Source: Clostridiales bacterium
GTDB lineage: Bacteria > Bacillota > Clostridia > Oscillospirales > Oscillospiraceae
Reading direction: 5' to 3'
Assembly (NCBI GenBank): GCA_004553495.1
Contig: SFLE01000024.1
Coordinates: 1 to 20,162 of the forward strand
DNA length: 20,162 bases
In this document: positions 1 through 7,781 of the stretch, piece by piece
Numbering within the stretch: the first letter of the stretch is position 1
How the letters are laid out: each line of letters starts with the position of its first letter
Translations under genes and position numbers: made by a program
The notes under the pieces: model-generated
Told to the model about the DNA's origin: nothing
Seen by the model: only the letters and a program-made list of their open reading frames with translations
Databases searched by the model: none

Positions 1-1
1 A

Positions 2-1210
2 CTCGACCCGACGCGAATAACATGGCGGCGCTGCGTTGACATGAACGACCGTCAACTCAGATTTATCCGCGACGGGCTCGGCGGCAGCGCAAACGGCGTT
101 GAGCGCGACGACGGCTTTGACATCACCGTCGCCAGCGAGATAATGGCGATACTCTGCCTTGCGGAGTCCGCCGCCGACCTCAAAAAGCGGCTTGGAGATA
201 TAATCATCGGCTACGATGTCGAGAATAACCCCGTGATCTGCCGCCGGCTCAAGGCTGCGGGCGCGATGGCGGCGCTGTTAAAGGACGCGATAAAGCCGAA
301 CCTTGTGCAGACGCTTGAGGGCACTCCGGCGTTCGTGCACGGCGGACCGTTTGCGAACATCGCCCACGGCTGCAACTCTGTCCTCGCAACGCGCATGGCG
401 CTCAAATCCGCCGACTATGCCGTTACAGAGGCGGGCTTCGGAGCCGATCTCGGCGCGGAAAAGTTTTTGGACATAAAATGCCGCACGGCCGGGCTTACGC
501 CGTCGGCGGTAGTAGTCGTAGCAACGGTGCGCGCGCTTAAAATGCACGGCGGGCTGAAAAAAGACGAGCTTGGCAGGGAGGATCTTGCCGCGCTCGAAAA
601 GGGCTTGCCGAACCTCATGCGCCATGTTTCAAACATCAGGAATGTGTACCGCCTCCCGTGCGTCGTGGCGCTCAACCGCTTCCCGACGGACACCGATGCC
701 GAGGTGAAGCTCGTAGGCGACAGGTGCGCGCAGCTCGGCGTTGAGCTCGTGCTGTCCAATGTTTGGGCTGAAGGCGGCAAGGGCGGAGCAGAGCTCGCCG
801 AGGCTGTGGTAAAGCTGTGCAGCGAGGATAACTCGCAATTTTCGTATAGCTATGAGCTTGACGGCAGCATAGAGGATAAGCTCAGCGCCGTCGTCAAAAA
901 GGTATACGGCGGGGAGGGCGTGATTCTTACCCCCGAGGCGCGGCAGCAGGCGGAGCACCTCACAAGGCTCGGCTTTGACAAGCTGCCGGTGTGCATAGCG
1001 AAAACGCAGAGCAGCTTTACGGATGATGCCGGCATTCTCGGCGCGCCCGACGGCTTTACGATAACCGTGCGCAGCATGAAGGTCAGTGCCGGAGCGGGAT
1101 TTATCGTGGCTCTGGCGGGGAATATAATGACAATGCCCGGACTTCCGAAGCATCCGGCAGCCGAAGGCATTGATATAGACGATAACGGAAGGATAACGGG
1201 ACTTTTCTGA
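2..1210 (+). CDS. fhs: Formate-tetrahydrofolate ligase, 5'-truncated by the window edge
   Basis: The enzyme makes 10-formyltetrahydrofolate from formate, THF and ATP in the cytoplasm, the entry point for formate into the folate one-carbon pool. The reading frame is open from base 2, where it reads LDPTRITWRRCVDMNDRQLR, a stretch typical of this family. The ATG at 41 is therefore internal, not the start. About 402 residues are visible of a family length near 556, so the N-terminal part, including the nucleotide-binding loop, lies outside the window. Further family-typical stretches are FVHGGPFANIAHGCNS, EAGFGADLGAEKF and the C-terminal GAGFIVALAGNIMTMPGLPKHPAAE. The stop codon overlaps the ATG of the DUF2461 gene (TGATG), so the two are probably translationally coupled. 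Identity is very secure. Confidence 0.97.
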   Translation, partial: LDPTRITWRRCVDMNDRQLRFIRDGLGGSANGVERDDGFDITVASEIMAILCLAESAADLKKRLGDIIIGYDVENNPVICRRLKAAGAMAALLKDAIKPNLVQTLEGTPAFVHGGPFANIAHGCNSVLATRMALKSADYAVTEAGFGADLGAEKFLDIKCRTAGLTPSAVVVVATVRALKMHGGLKKDELGREDLAALEKGLPNLMRHVSNIRNVYRLPCVVALNRFPTDTDAEVKLVGDRCAQLGVELVLSNVWAEGGKGGAELAEAVVKLCSEDNSQFSYSYELDGSIEDKLSAVVKKVYGGEGVILTPEARQQAEHLTRLGFDKLPVCIAKTQSSFTDDAGILGAPDGFTITVRSMKVSAGAGFIVALAGNIMTMPGLPKHPAAEGIDIDDNGRITGLF

Positions 1211-1896
1211 TGGATTTCAGCAGAATGCTCAGCTATACCGAGGCACTGAGCAAAAATAACGACCGCACATGGTTTCATGATAACCACCGCGAATATGAGC
1301 TGGCGCAGGAGGATTTCCTCATGGTGCTGGATGTTATGAAGTTCGTTCTGGCAAAGGACGCTCCGACGATAGGGGACATGCTGCTTTTTGAAAACCCCAA
1401 GAACTTCATGTACCGCATCCCACGCGATATGCGCTACAGCAAGAACAAAACGCCGTATAACCCCGCGTTCAGGGCGTATCTCTCGCCGCATAAAAAGGAT
1501 TTTCTGCCGCTTTCGTACTACCTGCACATAAGCTGCGACCGCTGCATCATCGAGACCGGCGCATGGCCGTGGGATGCAAAGCAGCTGAACCGCCTGCGCG
1601 AGTATATTGCCTATAACTATGAGGAGCTCGACTCCATCGTTGAGCAGAACTCGCTCATGGTGTACGGCGAGATGCTCAAGCGCACTCCGCGCGGCTTTGA
1701 CGCGGATCATCCCGCCGCCGAGTGGCTGAAGTATAAGTTCTATTTGACTGAGTACTCGTTCACGCCCGACGACCTGCACGATCTCGACACATTTGCCGAG
1801 GCAGCGGGACGGGCGGTGCGAAGGTTTGAACCGCTCAGGCAGTTTTTCATGGGCGCCTTTGACGATAAAGTCTACAGCGACGAAATTGACTTATAA
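1210..1896 (+). CDS. DUF2461 (TIGR02453-type) family protein
   Basis: The 228-residue soluble protein matches the DUF2461 family, whose biochemical role is unknown. The recognisable parts are the N-terminal KNNDRTWFHDNHREYE segment and the central NPKNFMYRIPRDMRYSKNKTPYNPAFRAYLSP segment, with conserved Arg and Lys residues around a family-typical RDxRFSxDKxPY-like core. No signal peptide or membrane segment is seen. The start codon overlaps the fhs stop by one base, so it is co-transcribed with fhs, but there is no independent evidence that it acts in one-carbon metabolism. A strong terminator begins at its stop codon. Confidence 0.85.
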   Translation: MDFSRMLSYTEALSKNNDRTWFHDNHREYELAQEDFLMVLDVMKFVLAKDAPTIGDMLLFENPKNFMYRIPRDMRYSKNKTPYNPAFRAYLSPHKKDFLPLSYYLHISCDRCIIETGAWPWDAKQLNRLREYIAYNYEELDSIVEQNSLMVYGEMLKRTPRGFDADHPAAEWLKYKFYLTEYSFTPDDLHDLDTFAEAAGRAVRRFEPLRQFFMGAFDDKVYSDEIDL

Positions 1897-1932
1897 AAAA
1901 CTAAGGATGCCGTTTTTGGCATCCTTAGTTTT
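1897..1932. terminator. Bidirectional Rho-independent terminator
   Basis: A perfect 15-bp stem (1897-1911 with 1918-1932) encloses a 6-nt loop. The arms are flanked by A on the left and T on the right, so the hairpin works on either strand. It separates the convergent DUF2461 (plus) and DUF4213/DUF364 (minus) genes. Confidence 0.9.
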
Positions 1933-1944
1933 ATGTAAACCAAA

Positions 1945-2658
1945 CTATATCATAAATACATCGCCGTAGGGGTACGGATTGCCGCTTTCGGTCATCATCC
2001 ATTCCTTGAATGCGGGTATATCACGAACGACCATTCCGGATACCCTCGTTATTCCGTGCTGCAGAATTTCGGGGCAAAGCGGTGCGGAAGGACCGATAAC
2101 GACCGTTTTTGCATTTTCCGAGAGCTTTAACAGTCGAGGGAGCGTTTTGTTTATCGCGGCGCTGGCAGTCATTATAACAATGCCGCACTCAGGCAGAATG
2201 TACTCGCAGGCGGGATCAGGGTAATCACCCGATTTCGGCTCACGCTCAATTATGTAAACCTTATCCGCGCCCTTGAGAGCGTCTGGCTGGAGCTTCAAAT
2301 GCCCTATGAGCGCGATCTTCGCGCCCTCGGTCGCCATGCCCTGAGTGCAGCTTTTATCATATCCGCAGCCGGCATCAAGCTCAGCCAAGCGCGCGGGTGT
2401 GTTGTAAAAGGCGTTTATCACCGCCATGCCCTCGGATGCCTCCTCAAGGTTCCATGAGCGAACAGCCTGCGCCGCGAGGCGCGCACCGAGCCCCTCGAGA
2501 GAGCCAAACCTCCGCTGCACCGTGGCGGCTTGATTTCGCAGGGCTATGCCGAAGCGCCCGTCGCTCAGCTCCGCCGCCGTCCATGTGAGTCCATGTATTA
2601 CGGCGCTGACGGTAGGCTCACCGTCGATGCCGTTAATAAGAGTGTCATAAAGATCCAT
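1945..2658 (-). CDS. DUF4213/DUF364 putative heavy-metal chelation protein
   Basis: The 237-residue cytoplasmic protein has an N-terminal DUF4213-like region (about residues 1-85, including the DGRFGIALRN stretch). A C-terminal DUF364 Rossmann-like region follows (about 95-230), with KIALIGHLKL, VYIIEREPKSGDYPDPACEYILPECGIVIMTASA and TVVIGPSAPLCPEIL segments. The family is annotated as putative heavy-metal chelation; its substrate is not established. Related genes often lie near metal or corrinoid functions, but here it stands alone. The ATG at 2658 has a GGAGG site 7 nt upstream. Convergent with DUF2461 and divergent from the TatD gene. Confidence 0.85.
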   Translation of the reverse strand: MDLYDTLINGIDGEPTVSAVIHGLTWTAAELSDGRFGIALRNQAATVQRRFGSLEGLGARLAAQAVRSWNLEEASEGMAVINAFYNTPARLAELDAGCGYDKSCTQGMATEGAKIALIGHLKLQPDALKGADKVYIIEREPKSGDYPDPACEYILPECGIVIMTASAAINKTLPRLLKLSENAKTVVIGPSAPLCPEILQHGITRVSGMVVRDIPAFKEWMMTESGNPYPYGDVFMI

Positions 2659-2681
2659 GTATCCATCCTCCGTGCCGGTTC

Positions 2682-2711
2682 ATTATATCACCGCTTGCAC
2701 CGGTATATCAA
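2682..2711 (-). promoter_or_regulatory. Sigma-70-type promoter for the DUF4213/DUF364 gene
   Basis: On the minus strand, TTGATA (2711-2706) and TATAAT (2687-2682) are separated by 18 nt, about 25 nt upstream of the start codon. It overlaps the plus-strand promoter of the TatD gene. Confidence 0.6.
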
Positions 2712-2724
2712 GTGATGTTATAAT
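2695..2724 (+). promoter_or_regulatory. Sigma-70-type promoter for the TatD-phosphatase pair
   Basis: TTGCAC (2695-2700) and TATAAT (2719-2724) are separated by 18 nt. A GGAGG site at 2731 follows and then the ATG at 2744, so the leader is very short. Confidence 0.6.
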
Positions 2725-2743
2725 AAACACGGAGGTATGACCA

Positions 2744-3511
2744 ATGATATTTGATACTCATGCGCATTACGACAGCGGGGCGTTCAACGCCGACCGCTTT
2801 GATATACTCTCTTCGATGCCGTATAACGGCGTGGGGCTCATAGTCGACCCCGGCTGCGATCTCGAAAGCAGCCGTCAGGCGATAGAGCTCGCCGAGCGGT
2901 TCAGCTTCGTTTATGCCGCCGTGGGCTGGCATCCCGAGGATATCGACAAGCTTACGCCGGAGGGGATGCAGGAGCTTGAAAAGCTGGCAGAGCACCCGAA
3001 ATGCGTCGCCATAGGCGAAATAGGGCTCGATTATTACTGGGATTCCGAGCATAAGCAGGAGCAGAAGGAGCTGTTTTGCAGGCAGATAGAGCTTGCGCTG
3101 CGCCTTGATAAGCCCATCATAGTCCATGACCGCGAGGCGCACGGCGACAGCCTTGAAATAGTGTGCCGCTATCCCGAGCTGCGCGGCGTGTTCCACTGCT
3201 TTTCCGGCAGTGCGGAGATGGCAGCCGAGCTTTTAAAGCGCGGCTGGTACCTCGGCTTTGACGGTCCGATAACATATAAAAATGCGCGCAAAGCCATTGA
3301 GGTGCTCGAAATGTGCCCCCTTGACCGCATTGTTATCGAGACCGACAGCCCGTATCTCACGCCGGTGCCGAATCGCGGCAAGCGAAACGACTCAACACAG
3401 CTTCGCCATGTGATAGCGAAGATAGCCGAGATAAAGGGCATGAGCGCCGATGAGATCGAGCGTCTGACCTTTGAAAACGGCAGGAGACTTTTCGGATTGG
3501 AGGGTGCTTGA
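2744..3511 (+). CDS. TatD-family metal-dependent DNase/hydrolase
   Basis: The 255-residue protein has the full set of TatD metal ligands: H6 and H8 in FDTHAHYD, E92 in GEIGLDYY, H128 in IIVHDRE, H151 in VFHCFSG and D201 in ETDSPYL. Length is normal for the family (about 255-265). TatD proteins are cytoplasmic TIM-barrel hydrolases with 3'-5' exonuclease activity, linked to DNA repair and to DNA turnover. The ATG has a GGAGG site 8 nt upstream. Its stop overlaps the ATG of the downstream phosphatase (TGATG), so the two are one transcription unit. Confidence 0.93.
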   Translation: MIFDTHAHYDSGAFNADRFDILSSMPYNGVGLIVDPGCDLESSRQAIELAERFSFVYAAVGWHPEDIDKLTPEGMQELEKLAEHPKCVAIGEIGLDYYWDSEHKQEQKELFCRQIELALRLDKPIIVHDREAHGDSLEIVCRYPELRGVFHCFSGSAEMAAELLKRGWYLGFDGPITYKNARKAIEVLEMCPLDRIVIETDSPYLTPVPNRGKRNDSTQLRHVIAKIAEIKGMSADEIERLTFENGRRLFGLEGA

Positions 3512-4326
3512 TGTATAAGCCGGAGATAATATTGCAGGGAGCACCGAACGCGCGCGACCTCGGCGGCATTTTAACGCGTGGGGGGCATGAGATATGCAAA
3601 AACCGCATTATCCGCAGCGGTATGCTCTCACGCCTTAATGATGCCGACGCAAAATGCCTTGAGGATGCGGGACTTAAAACCGTCGTCGATTTCAGAACGA
3701 GCGCCGAGCGCAATCAGAAGCCCGACCGCGTTATAAGCGGCGCGGAGTATATAATTTGTCCCATTCTTGAGGACAAGGCGGAGGGCATAACCCGCGATAA
3801 GCCCGAGACCGAGGATGAGGAGGCACAGCGCACCGTTAAGATGGCGCAGCGGCTCATGCTGCACGGCGGAAACGGTGTCGAGCAGATGCGCTCGCTGTAC
3901 CCGATCATGGTCACCGCCGAGCACTCGGTCGCGCATTACCGGCAGTTTTTCGAGATACTGCTGCGCCACGAGACCGGCGCACTGCTGTATCACTGCACCA
4001 TGGGCAAGGACAGGGTAGGCGTTGCGACCGCGCTGCTGCTCACCGCGCTCGATGTCCCGCGCGAGGATATATATGCCGACTATCTCATCACCCGCGACAG
4101 ATGTGCCGCGGGTACAGAGCGGCTTGTTGCCAACTGCCGTAGATATACCGATGATGAGCCGACGCTAAGCTTTATACGCGAGCTCGACACTGTCCACGAA
4201 AGCTACCTCGATGTAGCCTTTGACACTATGACCGAGCGTTACGGCGGCATTGAGGAGTTCCTGCACGGTCAACTCGGACTCGATGACGAAAAGCTCGAGC
4301 GCTTAAAATACTTATATACAAAGTAA
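3511..4326 (+). CDS. Tyrosine-protein phosphatase (Y_phosphatase3-type)
   Basis: The protein has 271 residues when started at the ATG at 3511; a TTG at 3508 is also possible. The ATG is preferred because GGAGG lies 7 nt upstream. It carries the N-terminal NARDLGG signature (13-19), the VVDFRTSAER segment (58-67) and the catalytic CX5R loop HCTMGKDR (C162 to R168). This matches the bacterial dual-specificity/tyrosine phosphatase family related to Listeria LipA and Mycobacterium PtpB, which also can act on phosphoinositides. No signal peptide is seen, so it is likely cytoplasmic; the substrate is unknown. Translationally coupled to TatD. Confidence 0.9.
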   Translation: MYKPEIILQGAPNARDLGGILTRGGHEICKNRIIRSGMLSRLNDADAKCLEDAGLKTVVDFRTSAERNQKPDRVISGAEYIICPILEDKAEGITRDKPETEDEEAQRTVKMAQRLMLHGGNGVEQMRSLYPIMVTAEHSVAHYRQFFEILLRHETGALLYHCTMGKDRVGVATALLLTALDVPREDIYADYLITRDRCAAGTERLVANCRRYTDDEPTLSFIRELDTVHESYLDVAFDTMTERYGGIEEFLHGQLGLDDEKLERLKYLYTK

Positions 4327-4330
4327 ATTA

Positions 4331-4356
4331 AAACCGCCCCTCGGGGCGGCTTTTTT
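4331..4356. terminator. Rho-independent terminator between convergent genes
   Basis: A GC-rich hairpin (CCGCCC at 4334-4339, loop CTCG, GGGCGG at 4344-4349) is followed by a run of T on the plus strand and flanked by A on the left. It ends the phosphatase transcript. It abuts the stop codon of the minus-strand sensor gene and could serve both strands. Confidence 0.85.
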
Positions 4357-5428
4357 AATCGTTCAGATATTCGGAATAGCAGTTTGTCGTAAGGCAGCCG
4401 GAAAGCTCGGTGAGTATGGTCTGCATATCGGCATCGTTGTACAGTACTTCCGGAGCCGACAGACCGCGCTCGGGCGGGGTGTCATACGAGAGCATAACGC
4501 GCACCGATGTGCCCATGTCCTCGCCTCTGCTTTCGATTATCAGAGCGCCTCCGTGCAGCTCGGCAATGCCCTTTGCCACCGCGAGCCCGATGCCGGAGCC
4601 CACCGGATGGGTGAGGCATTCGCTGTGCTTATACCGGTCAAACACGAACGCCAGCTCGTCGGGCTCTATGCCCCTGCCGTCGTCGTCAACGCACATAACG
4701 AGATTGCTGCCCGTGCGCAGCAGCGACACGGAGATCCGTCCGCCGCGCCTGCAATTGAGCAAGCTGTTTGACAGCAGATTAAGCAGCAGACGGCTCACAA
4801 GCTCTCTGTCGGCGACTATCCGCATATGCTCCTCGGCGAGGAACGAGATGTTTATATCCTGCTTTTCGGTCAATAGGGAGACAGTCTCTATGATATTGCG
4901 GCACAGATCGGTAATGTCCGTCGGGCGAGGATGAAACGGCAGCGTACACGCGGCTATGCCGGACAGAGTTCCGAGGTTATCCAGCGCGCGCTTTACTCTA
5001 TAGTAGCTGCGGTTTAGCGTGCTGACATATTCCGTGAGCTTGTCGTTTGCGATGTCCTCGGCGATAACGGATATGCACGAGGCGGCAAATTTTATATTCG
5101 ACATACTTGAGCGCAGGCAGGATAAAACAGCCTCGCTCGGCTCGGCGATGGGAGCGTCATATGATATGGCGTATATCCTCAGTCCGTTTGCCGACGACAC
5201 CTTCACCGTGCAGTTTTTGCTGCCGATAAAGGCGGTGGTTATGAAATTGTCCGCCTGATTGTTCGATATATGCAAGGGCATGAGCATATCAAGAGGTTTG
5301 CCGGATAGGTCTTTACCGGCGAGCTTTATAGCGGCTTGGTTCATGTACAGTATCTTCGACCGGCGCGAAACCGCCACCGGTTCACTGAGCATTGAAAACG
5401 CGGTTGATAACAGGTCTATATCTGCCAT
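4355..5428 (-). CDS. PAS-like/HATPase sensor protein without an evident phospho-acceptor histidine
   Basis: Residue numbers here count from an alternative GTG at 5437 (360 residues). The ATG at 5428 (M4, 357 residues) is preferred because a GAGG lies 8 nt upstream of it and the GTG has no ribosome binding site. Residues 10-95 resemble a PAS domain (SMLSEPVAVSRRSKILYMNQAAIKLAG). Residues about 105-155 are the expected dimerisation/phosphotransfer helices. Residues 205-320 are a good HATPase_c domain with N-box LLLNLLSNSLLN, G1 box DDDGRGI and G2 box GSGIGLAVAKG. No His occurs at the usual HExR/K position: the first helix reads SCLRSSMSNIKFAAS. No membrane segment, so cytoplasmic. No response regulator gene is adjacent, so it is an orphan. 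It may bind ATP and signal non-canonically, or phosphorylate elsewhere. Confidence 0.82.
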   Translation of the reverse strand: MADIDLLSTAFSMLSEPVAVSRRSKILYMNQAAIKLAGKDLSGKPLDMLMPLHISNNQADNFITTAFIGSKNCTVKVSSANGLRIYAISYDAPIAEPSEAVLSCLRSSMSNIKFAASCISVIAEDIANDKLTEYVSTLNRSYYRVKRALDNLGTLSGIAACTLPFHPRPTDITDLCRNIIETVSLLTEKQDINISFLAEEHMRIVADRELVSRLLLNLLSNSLLNCRRGGRISVSLLRTGSNLVMCVDDDGRGIEPDELAFVFDRYKHSECLTHPVGSGIGLAVAKGIAELHGGALIIESRGEDMGTSVRVMLSYDTPPERGLSAPEVLYNDADMQTILTELSGCLTTNCYSEYLND

Positions 5429-5458
5429 ATCCTCCACCTCACAACAAATTACGGCATC

Positions 5459-5487
5459 ATTTTATCAAAAACAAGCATATTATACAA
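5459..5487 (-). promoter_or_regulatory. Probable promoter of the sensor gene
   Basis: On the minus strand, TTGTAT (5487-5482) and TAAAAT (5464-5459) are separated by 17 nt, upstream of the start at 5428. An overlapping TATAAT (5483-5478) could be an alternative -10 box. Confidence 0.4.
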
Positions 5488-5540
5488 TAGCAGTCCCAAA
5501 AATGGCTATTTTTTAACGAAGATTTGGCTGTATCGAAATA

Positions 5541-5570
5541 TTGATTTTTGAGCATAGTATATGCTACAAT
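5541..5570 (+). promoter_or_regulatory. Extended -10 promoter of gap with an internal inverted repeat
   Basis: TTGATT (5541-5546) and TACAAT (5565-5570) are separated by 18 nt. A TGC just upstream of the -10 makes it an extended -10 promoter. The spacer contains a perfect inverted repeat, AGCATA-GTA-TATGCT (5551-5565), placed where a bound regulator would block polymerase. The leader to the gap ATG is about 52 nt. Confidence 0.65.
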
Positions 5571-5629
5571 TGTATCAAGCAGTAAGTAATGTTTTCCATG
5601 CTGAAATTTATAAAACGGAGGAACATAAA

Positions 5630-6640
5630 ATGATCAAAGTTGCTATCAATGGTTTTGGCCGTATCGGTCGTCTTGCATTCAGAGCCGGCATCGTTGCCGA
5701 CGATATCGAGATCGTTGCGATAAACGCTCCCGATAAGACCCCCGCACAGCTGGCATACACCGTAAAGTACGATTCCGTCCACGGTCGTTTCCAGGGAACC
5801 GTTGAGTATGACGATAATTCCATCACCGTAAACGGCAAGCGCGTTGCCATAGTCGGCAACCGCAACCCCGCAGAGCTGCCCTGGGGCGAGCTGGGCGTTG
5901 AGTATGTCCTCGAGTGCACCGGCGCATTCCTCACCACCGAGAAGGCACAGGCTCATATCGACGCCGGCGCACAGGTCGTCGTTCTGTCCGGTCCTTCCAA
6001 GGATGACACCCCGATGTTCGTCTGCGGCGTAAACCTCGATAAGTACACTCCCGACATCAAGGTTGTTTCAAACGCATCCTGCACCACCAACTGCCTTGCA
6101 CCTCTTGCAAAGGTCATAAACGATAATTTCGGCATCGTCGAGGGTCTCATGACCACCGTTCACGCCGACACCGCAACTCAGGAAGTCGTCGACGGCTTCT
6201 CCAAGAAGAACTGGCGTCTCGGTCGCGGCGTACACGGCAACATCATCCCCACCAGCACCGGTGCTGCAAAGGCAGTCGGCAAGGTCATTCCCGAGCTCAA
6301 GGGCAAGCTGACCGGTACCTCCATGCGTATCCCCAGTGCCGATGTCTCCATCGTTGACCTCACCTGCCGCCTTGAGAAGGGCGCAACCTATGATGAGATC
6401 TGCGCGGCAGTCAAGGCAGCAAGCGAAGGCAGCATGAAGGGCGTCATAGAGTACTGCGAGGACGAGGTCGTTTCTTCCGACTTCATCACCGATCCTCATA
6501 CCAGTATCTTCGATGCAAAAGCAGGTCTGGCTCTGAACGACAACTTCGTAAAGCTCATGGCTTGGTACGATAACGAGTGGGGCTTCAGCTGCAAGATGCT
6601 CGATCTCACCCGCCACATCGACAAGGTTCGCAAGGCGTAA
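5630..6640 (+). CDS. gap: Glyceraldehyde-3-phosphate dehydrogenase, GapA-like
   Basis: The 336-residue enzyme oxidises glyceraldehyde-3-phosphate with phosphate to 1,3-bisphosphoglycerate in glycolysis. The ATG at 5630 is chosen because CGGAGGA precedes it and the protein then begins MIKVAINGFGRIGR, the NAD-binding motif; upstream in-frame starts lie inside the promoter. The catalytic Cys is C151 in SNASCTTNCLAP and the partner His is H178 in TTVHADTATQ. The C-terminal WYDNEWGFSCKMLDL is typical. The sequence resembles enterobacterial and eukaryotic GapA more than the common Clostridium type. Position 33 (VAINAPD) is Ala where NAD-specific enzymes have Asp. Codons are strongly biased toward C-ending forms, as in highly expressed genes. 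Only gap is found here; no pgk or tpi follows. Confidence 0.97.
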   Translation: MIKVAINGFGRIGRLAFRAGIVADDIEIVAINAPDKTPAQLAYTVKYDSVHGRFQGTVEYDDNSITVNGKRVAIVGNRNPAELPWGELGVEYVLECTGAFLTTEKAQAHIDAGAQVVVLSGPSKDDTPMFVCGVNLDKYTPDIKVVSNASCTTNCLAPLAKVINDNFGIVEGLMTTVHADTATQEVVDGFSKKNWRLGRGVHGNIIPTSTGAAKAVGKVIPELKGKLTGTSMRIPSADVSIVDLTCRLEKGATYDEICAAVKAASEGSMKGVIEYCEDEVVSSDFITDPHTSIFDAKAGLALNDNFVKLMAWYDNEWGFSCKMLDLTRHIDKVRKA

Positions 6641-7013
6641 TTCAAGCTCCAAAGCCGATAAACAGTGCTCTATCTGAGAGCTTTTCAAACTTATTGGCTA
6701 AGTACGAAAACATCTGACCGGCGCTAAAATTATCCAAAGAAAATGACCTCTTTTTGCTTGATATTTTCAGGCAGAAAGAGGTCATTGTGCTTTTGTCGGA
6801 TTTTGGGGAAGAGCTACTGCATGACGGCAAAGTTGGAGTAGCGACGCCAATTATGATGAACTACCACGGCAATAACCTGAAAGAGCTCCTGCCGTCTCTT
6901 TAAAACGGGCACAGTACTGCTAGATTTGGTGAATAAGAGAATTTTCAAATTTCCTTAAGTTTATTTGCCTTTGTTATTATAGATCTTTTTCTTCATATTT
7001 GCGTCTTTTTCTC
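6641..7013. other. AT-rich gene-poor stretch with a long hairpin and a possible gene remnant
   Basis: No convincing gene is found in these 373 bp, and base composition is distinctly more AT-rich than the neighbours. A weak hairpin with four T (GCTCT-ATCTG-AGAGC, 6667-6681) may end the gap transcript. A near-perfect 20-bp stem (6742-6761 with 6767-6786, one G-T wobble at its inner end and one in the arm) has a 5-nt loop. On the plus strand a frame is open from 6718 to the TAA at 6903. It reads smoothly (VIVLLSDFGEELLHDGKVG, then PIMMNYHGNNLKELLPSL) but lacks a good start and ribosome site. The same frame continues upstream past one TGA at 6715. It may be a decayed gene; no family is recognised. 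Confidence 0.45.
6667..6685 (+). terminator. Weak Rho-independent terminator after gap
   Basis: A 5-bp stem with a 5-nt loop (GCTCT-ATCTG-AGAGC) is followed by TTTT, 27 nt after the gap stop. The stem is short, so termination may be partial; the longer hairpin at 6742-6786 could be a second barrier. Confidence 0.4.
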
Positions 7014-7778
7014 TTATCCACCGATGACCTCGTACAGGACCTTTACGAAGAATATGACGAGGACGGTTATCATTATGGGCTTTACAGCCTTGCTGCCGCC
7101 TTTTTTGAACAAGCTCGAGCCGAGCCAGTTACCGGCTATGGAGAACAGTCCGGCGACGAGTCCTATGGCGAATACCACCTTGCCGTTTATGAGGAAAACC
7201 ACGAGCGCGGACAGGTTCGTTGCGAGGTTTATCGCCTTACTCACGCCGTTAGCCTCGGTCACCGGCATATGCGCGACCGCGGTCAGCAGCAGGATGAGAA
7301 ATGTGCCGGTCCCGGGACCGTAAAACCCGTCGTAGGCTCCGATGAAAAACGCCACCGCACAGGCGAGAACCGTGGTTTTCACGGCGGAGTACGGCTCCTT
7401 ATCGCCGCTCAACGCCTTGCCACGCATGACATACAGGGCGGTAAGCGGCAGTATGACGAGCATGATTATCTTAAAAACGCCGTCGTTAATGAGCAGCGCG
7501 AGATTTGCTCCGCAAGCTGAGCCCGCGAAAGCGAACAGCACGCAGAATATCGCCTGCTTCCATGGAATAAACCCGCTTTTTGTATACCTTATGGTCGTGA
7601 GCGTTGTGCCCATGGCGGAGCTTATCTTATTCGTGCCTATCGCAAAATGCACGGGAAATCCCGCAATGAGATAAGCGGGCAGCGAGATGAGCCCGCCGCC
7701 GCCCGCAACGGCATCGACAAAGCCCGCAAGAAAAACAAGGGGGCAGACGATGAGAAACTGTATGAGTGTGATCTCCAT
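7014..7778 (-). CDS. TSUP/TauE-SafE family membrane permease
   Basis: The 254-residue integral membrane protein has about eight hydrophobic segments and the two-repeat architecture of the TSUP family. The first repeat has AGFVDAVAGGGGLISLPAYL near the N-terminus, with GTNKISSAMGT soon after. The second has GAYDGFYGPGTGTFLILLL in the middle, with ANGVSKAINLATN soon after. Family members export sulfite, sulfoacetate or other organosulfur anions, or move related anions; the substrate here is unknown. The ATG lies 3 nt after the stop of the upstream MBL gene and an in-frame stop precedes it, so the start is fixed. It is the second gene of a two-gene minus-strand operon, and coupling to an MBL hydrolase hints at sulfur handling but does not prove it. 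Confidence 0.92.
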   Translation of the reverse strand: MEITLIQFLIVCPLVFLAGFVDAVAGGGGLISLPAYLIAGFPVHFAIGTNKISSAMGTTLTTIRYTKSGFIPWKQAIFCVLFAFAGSACGANLALLINDGVFKIIMLVILPLTALYVMRGKALSGDKEPYSAVKTTVLACAVAFFIGAYDGFYGPGTGTFLILLLTAVAHMPVTEANGVSKAINLATNLSALVVFLINGKVVFAIGLVAGLFSIAGNWLGSSLFKKGGSKAVKPIMITVLVIFFVKVLYEVIGG

Positions 7779-7781
7779 TAT

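Noticed and set aside
850..1779. Open frame of 309 codons on the minus strand
   Set aside because: It is antisense to fhs and the DUF2461 gene, low in recognisable motifs and without a ribosome site.
5561..5629. Earlier in-frame ATG for gap
   Set aside because: It lies in the promoter, and the true ATG at 5630 has a strong ribosome site and begins the family's conserved N-terminus.
6068..6688. Open frame of 206 codons on the minus strand
   Set aside because: It is the antisense shadow of gap, caused by its codon bias.
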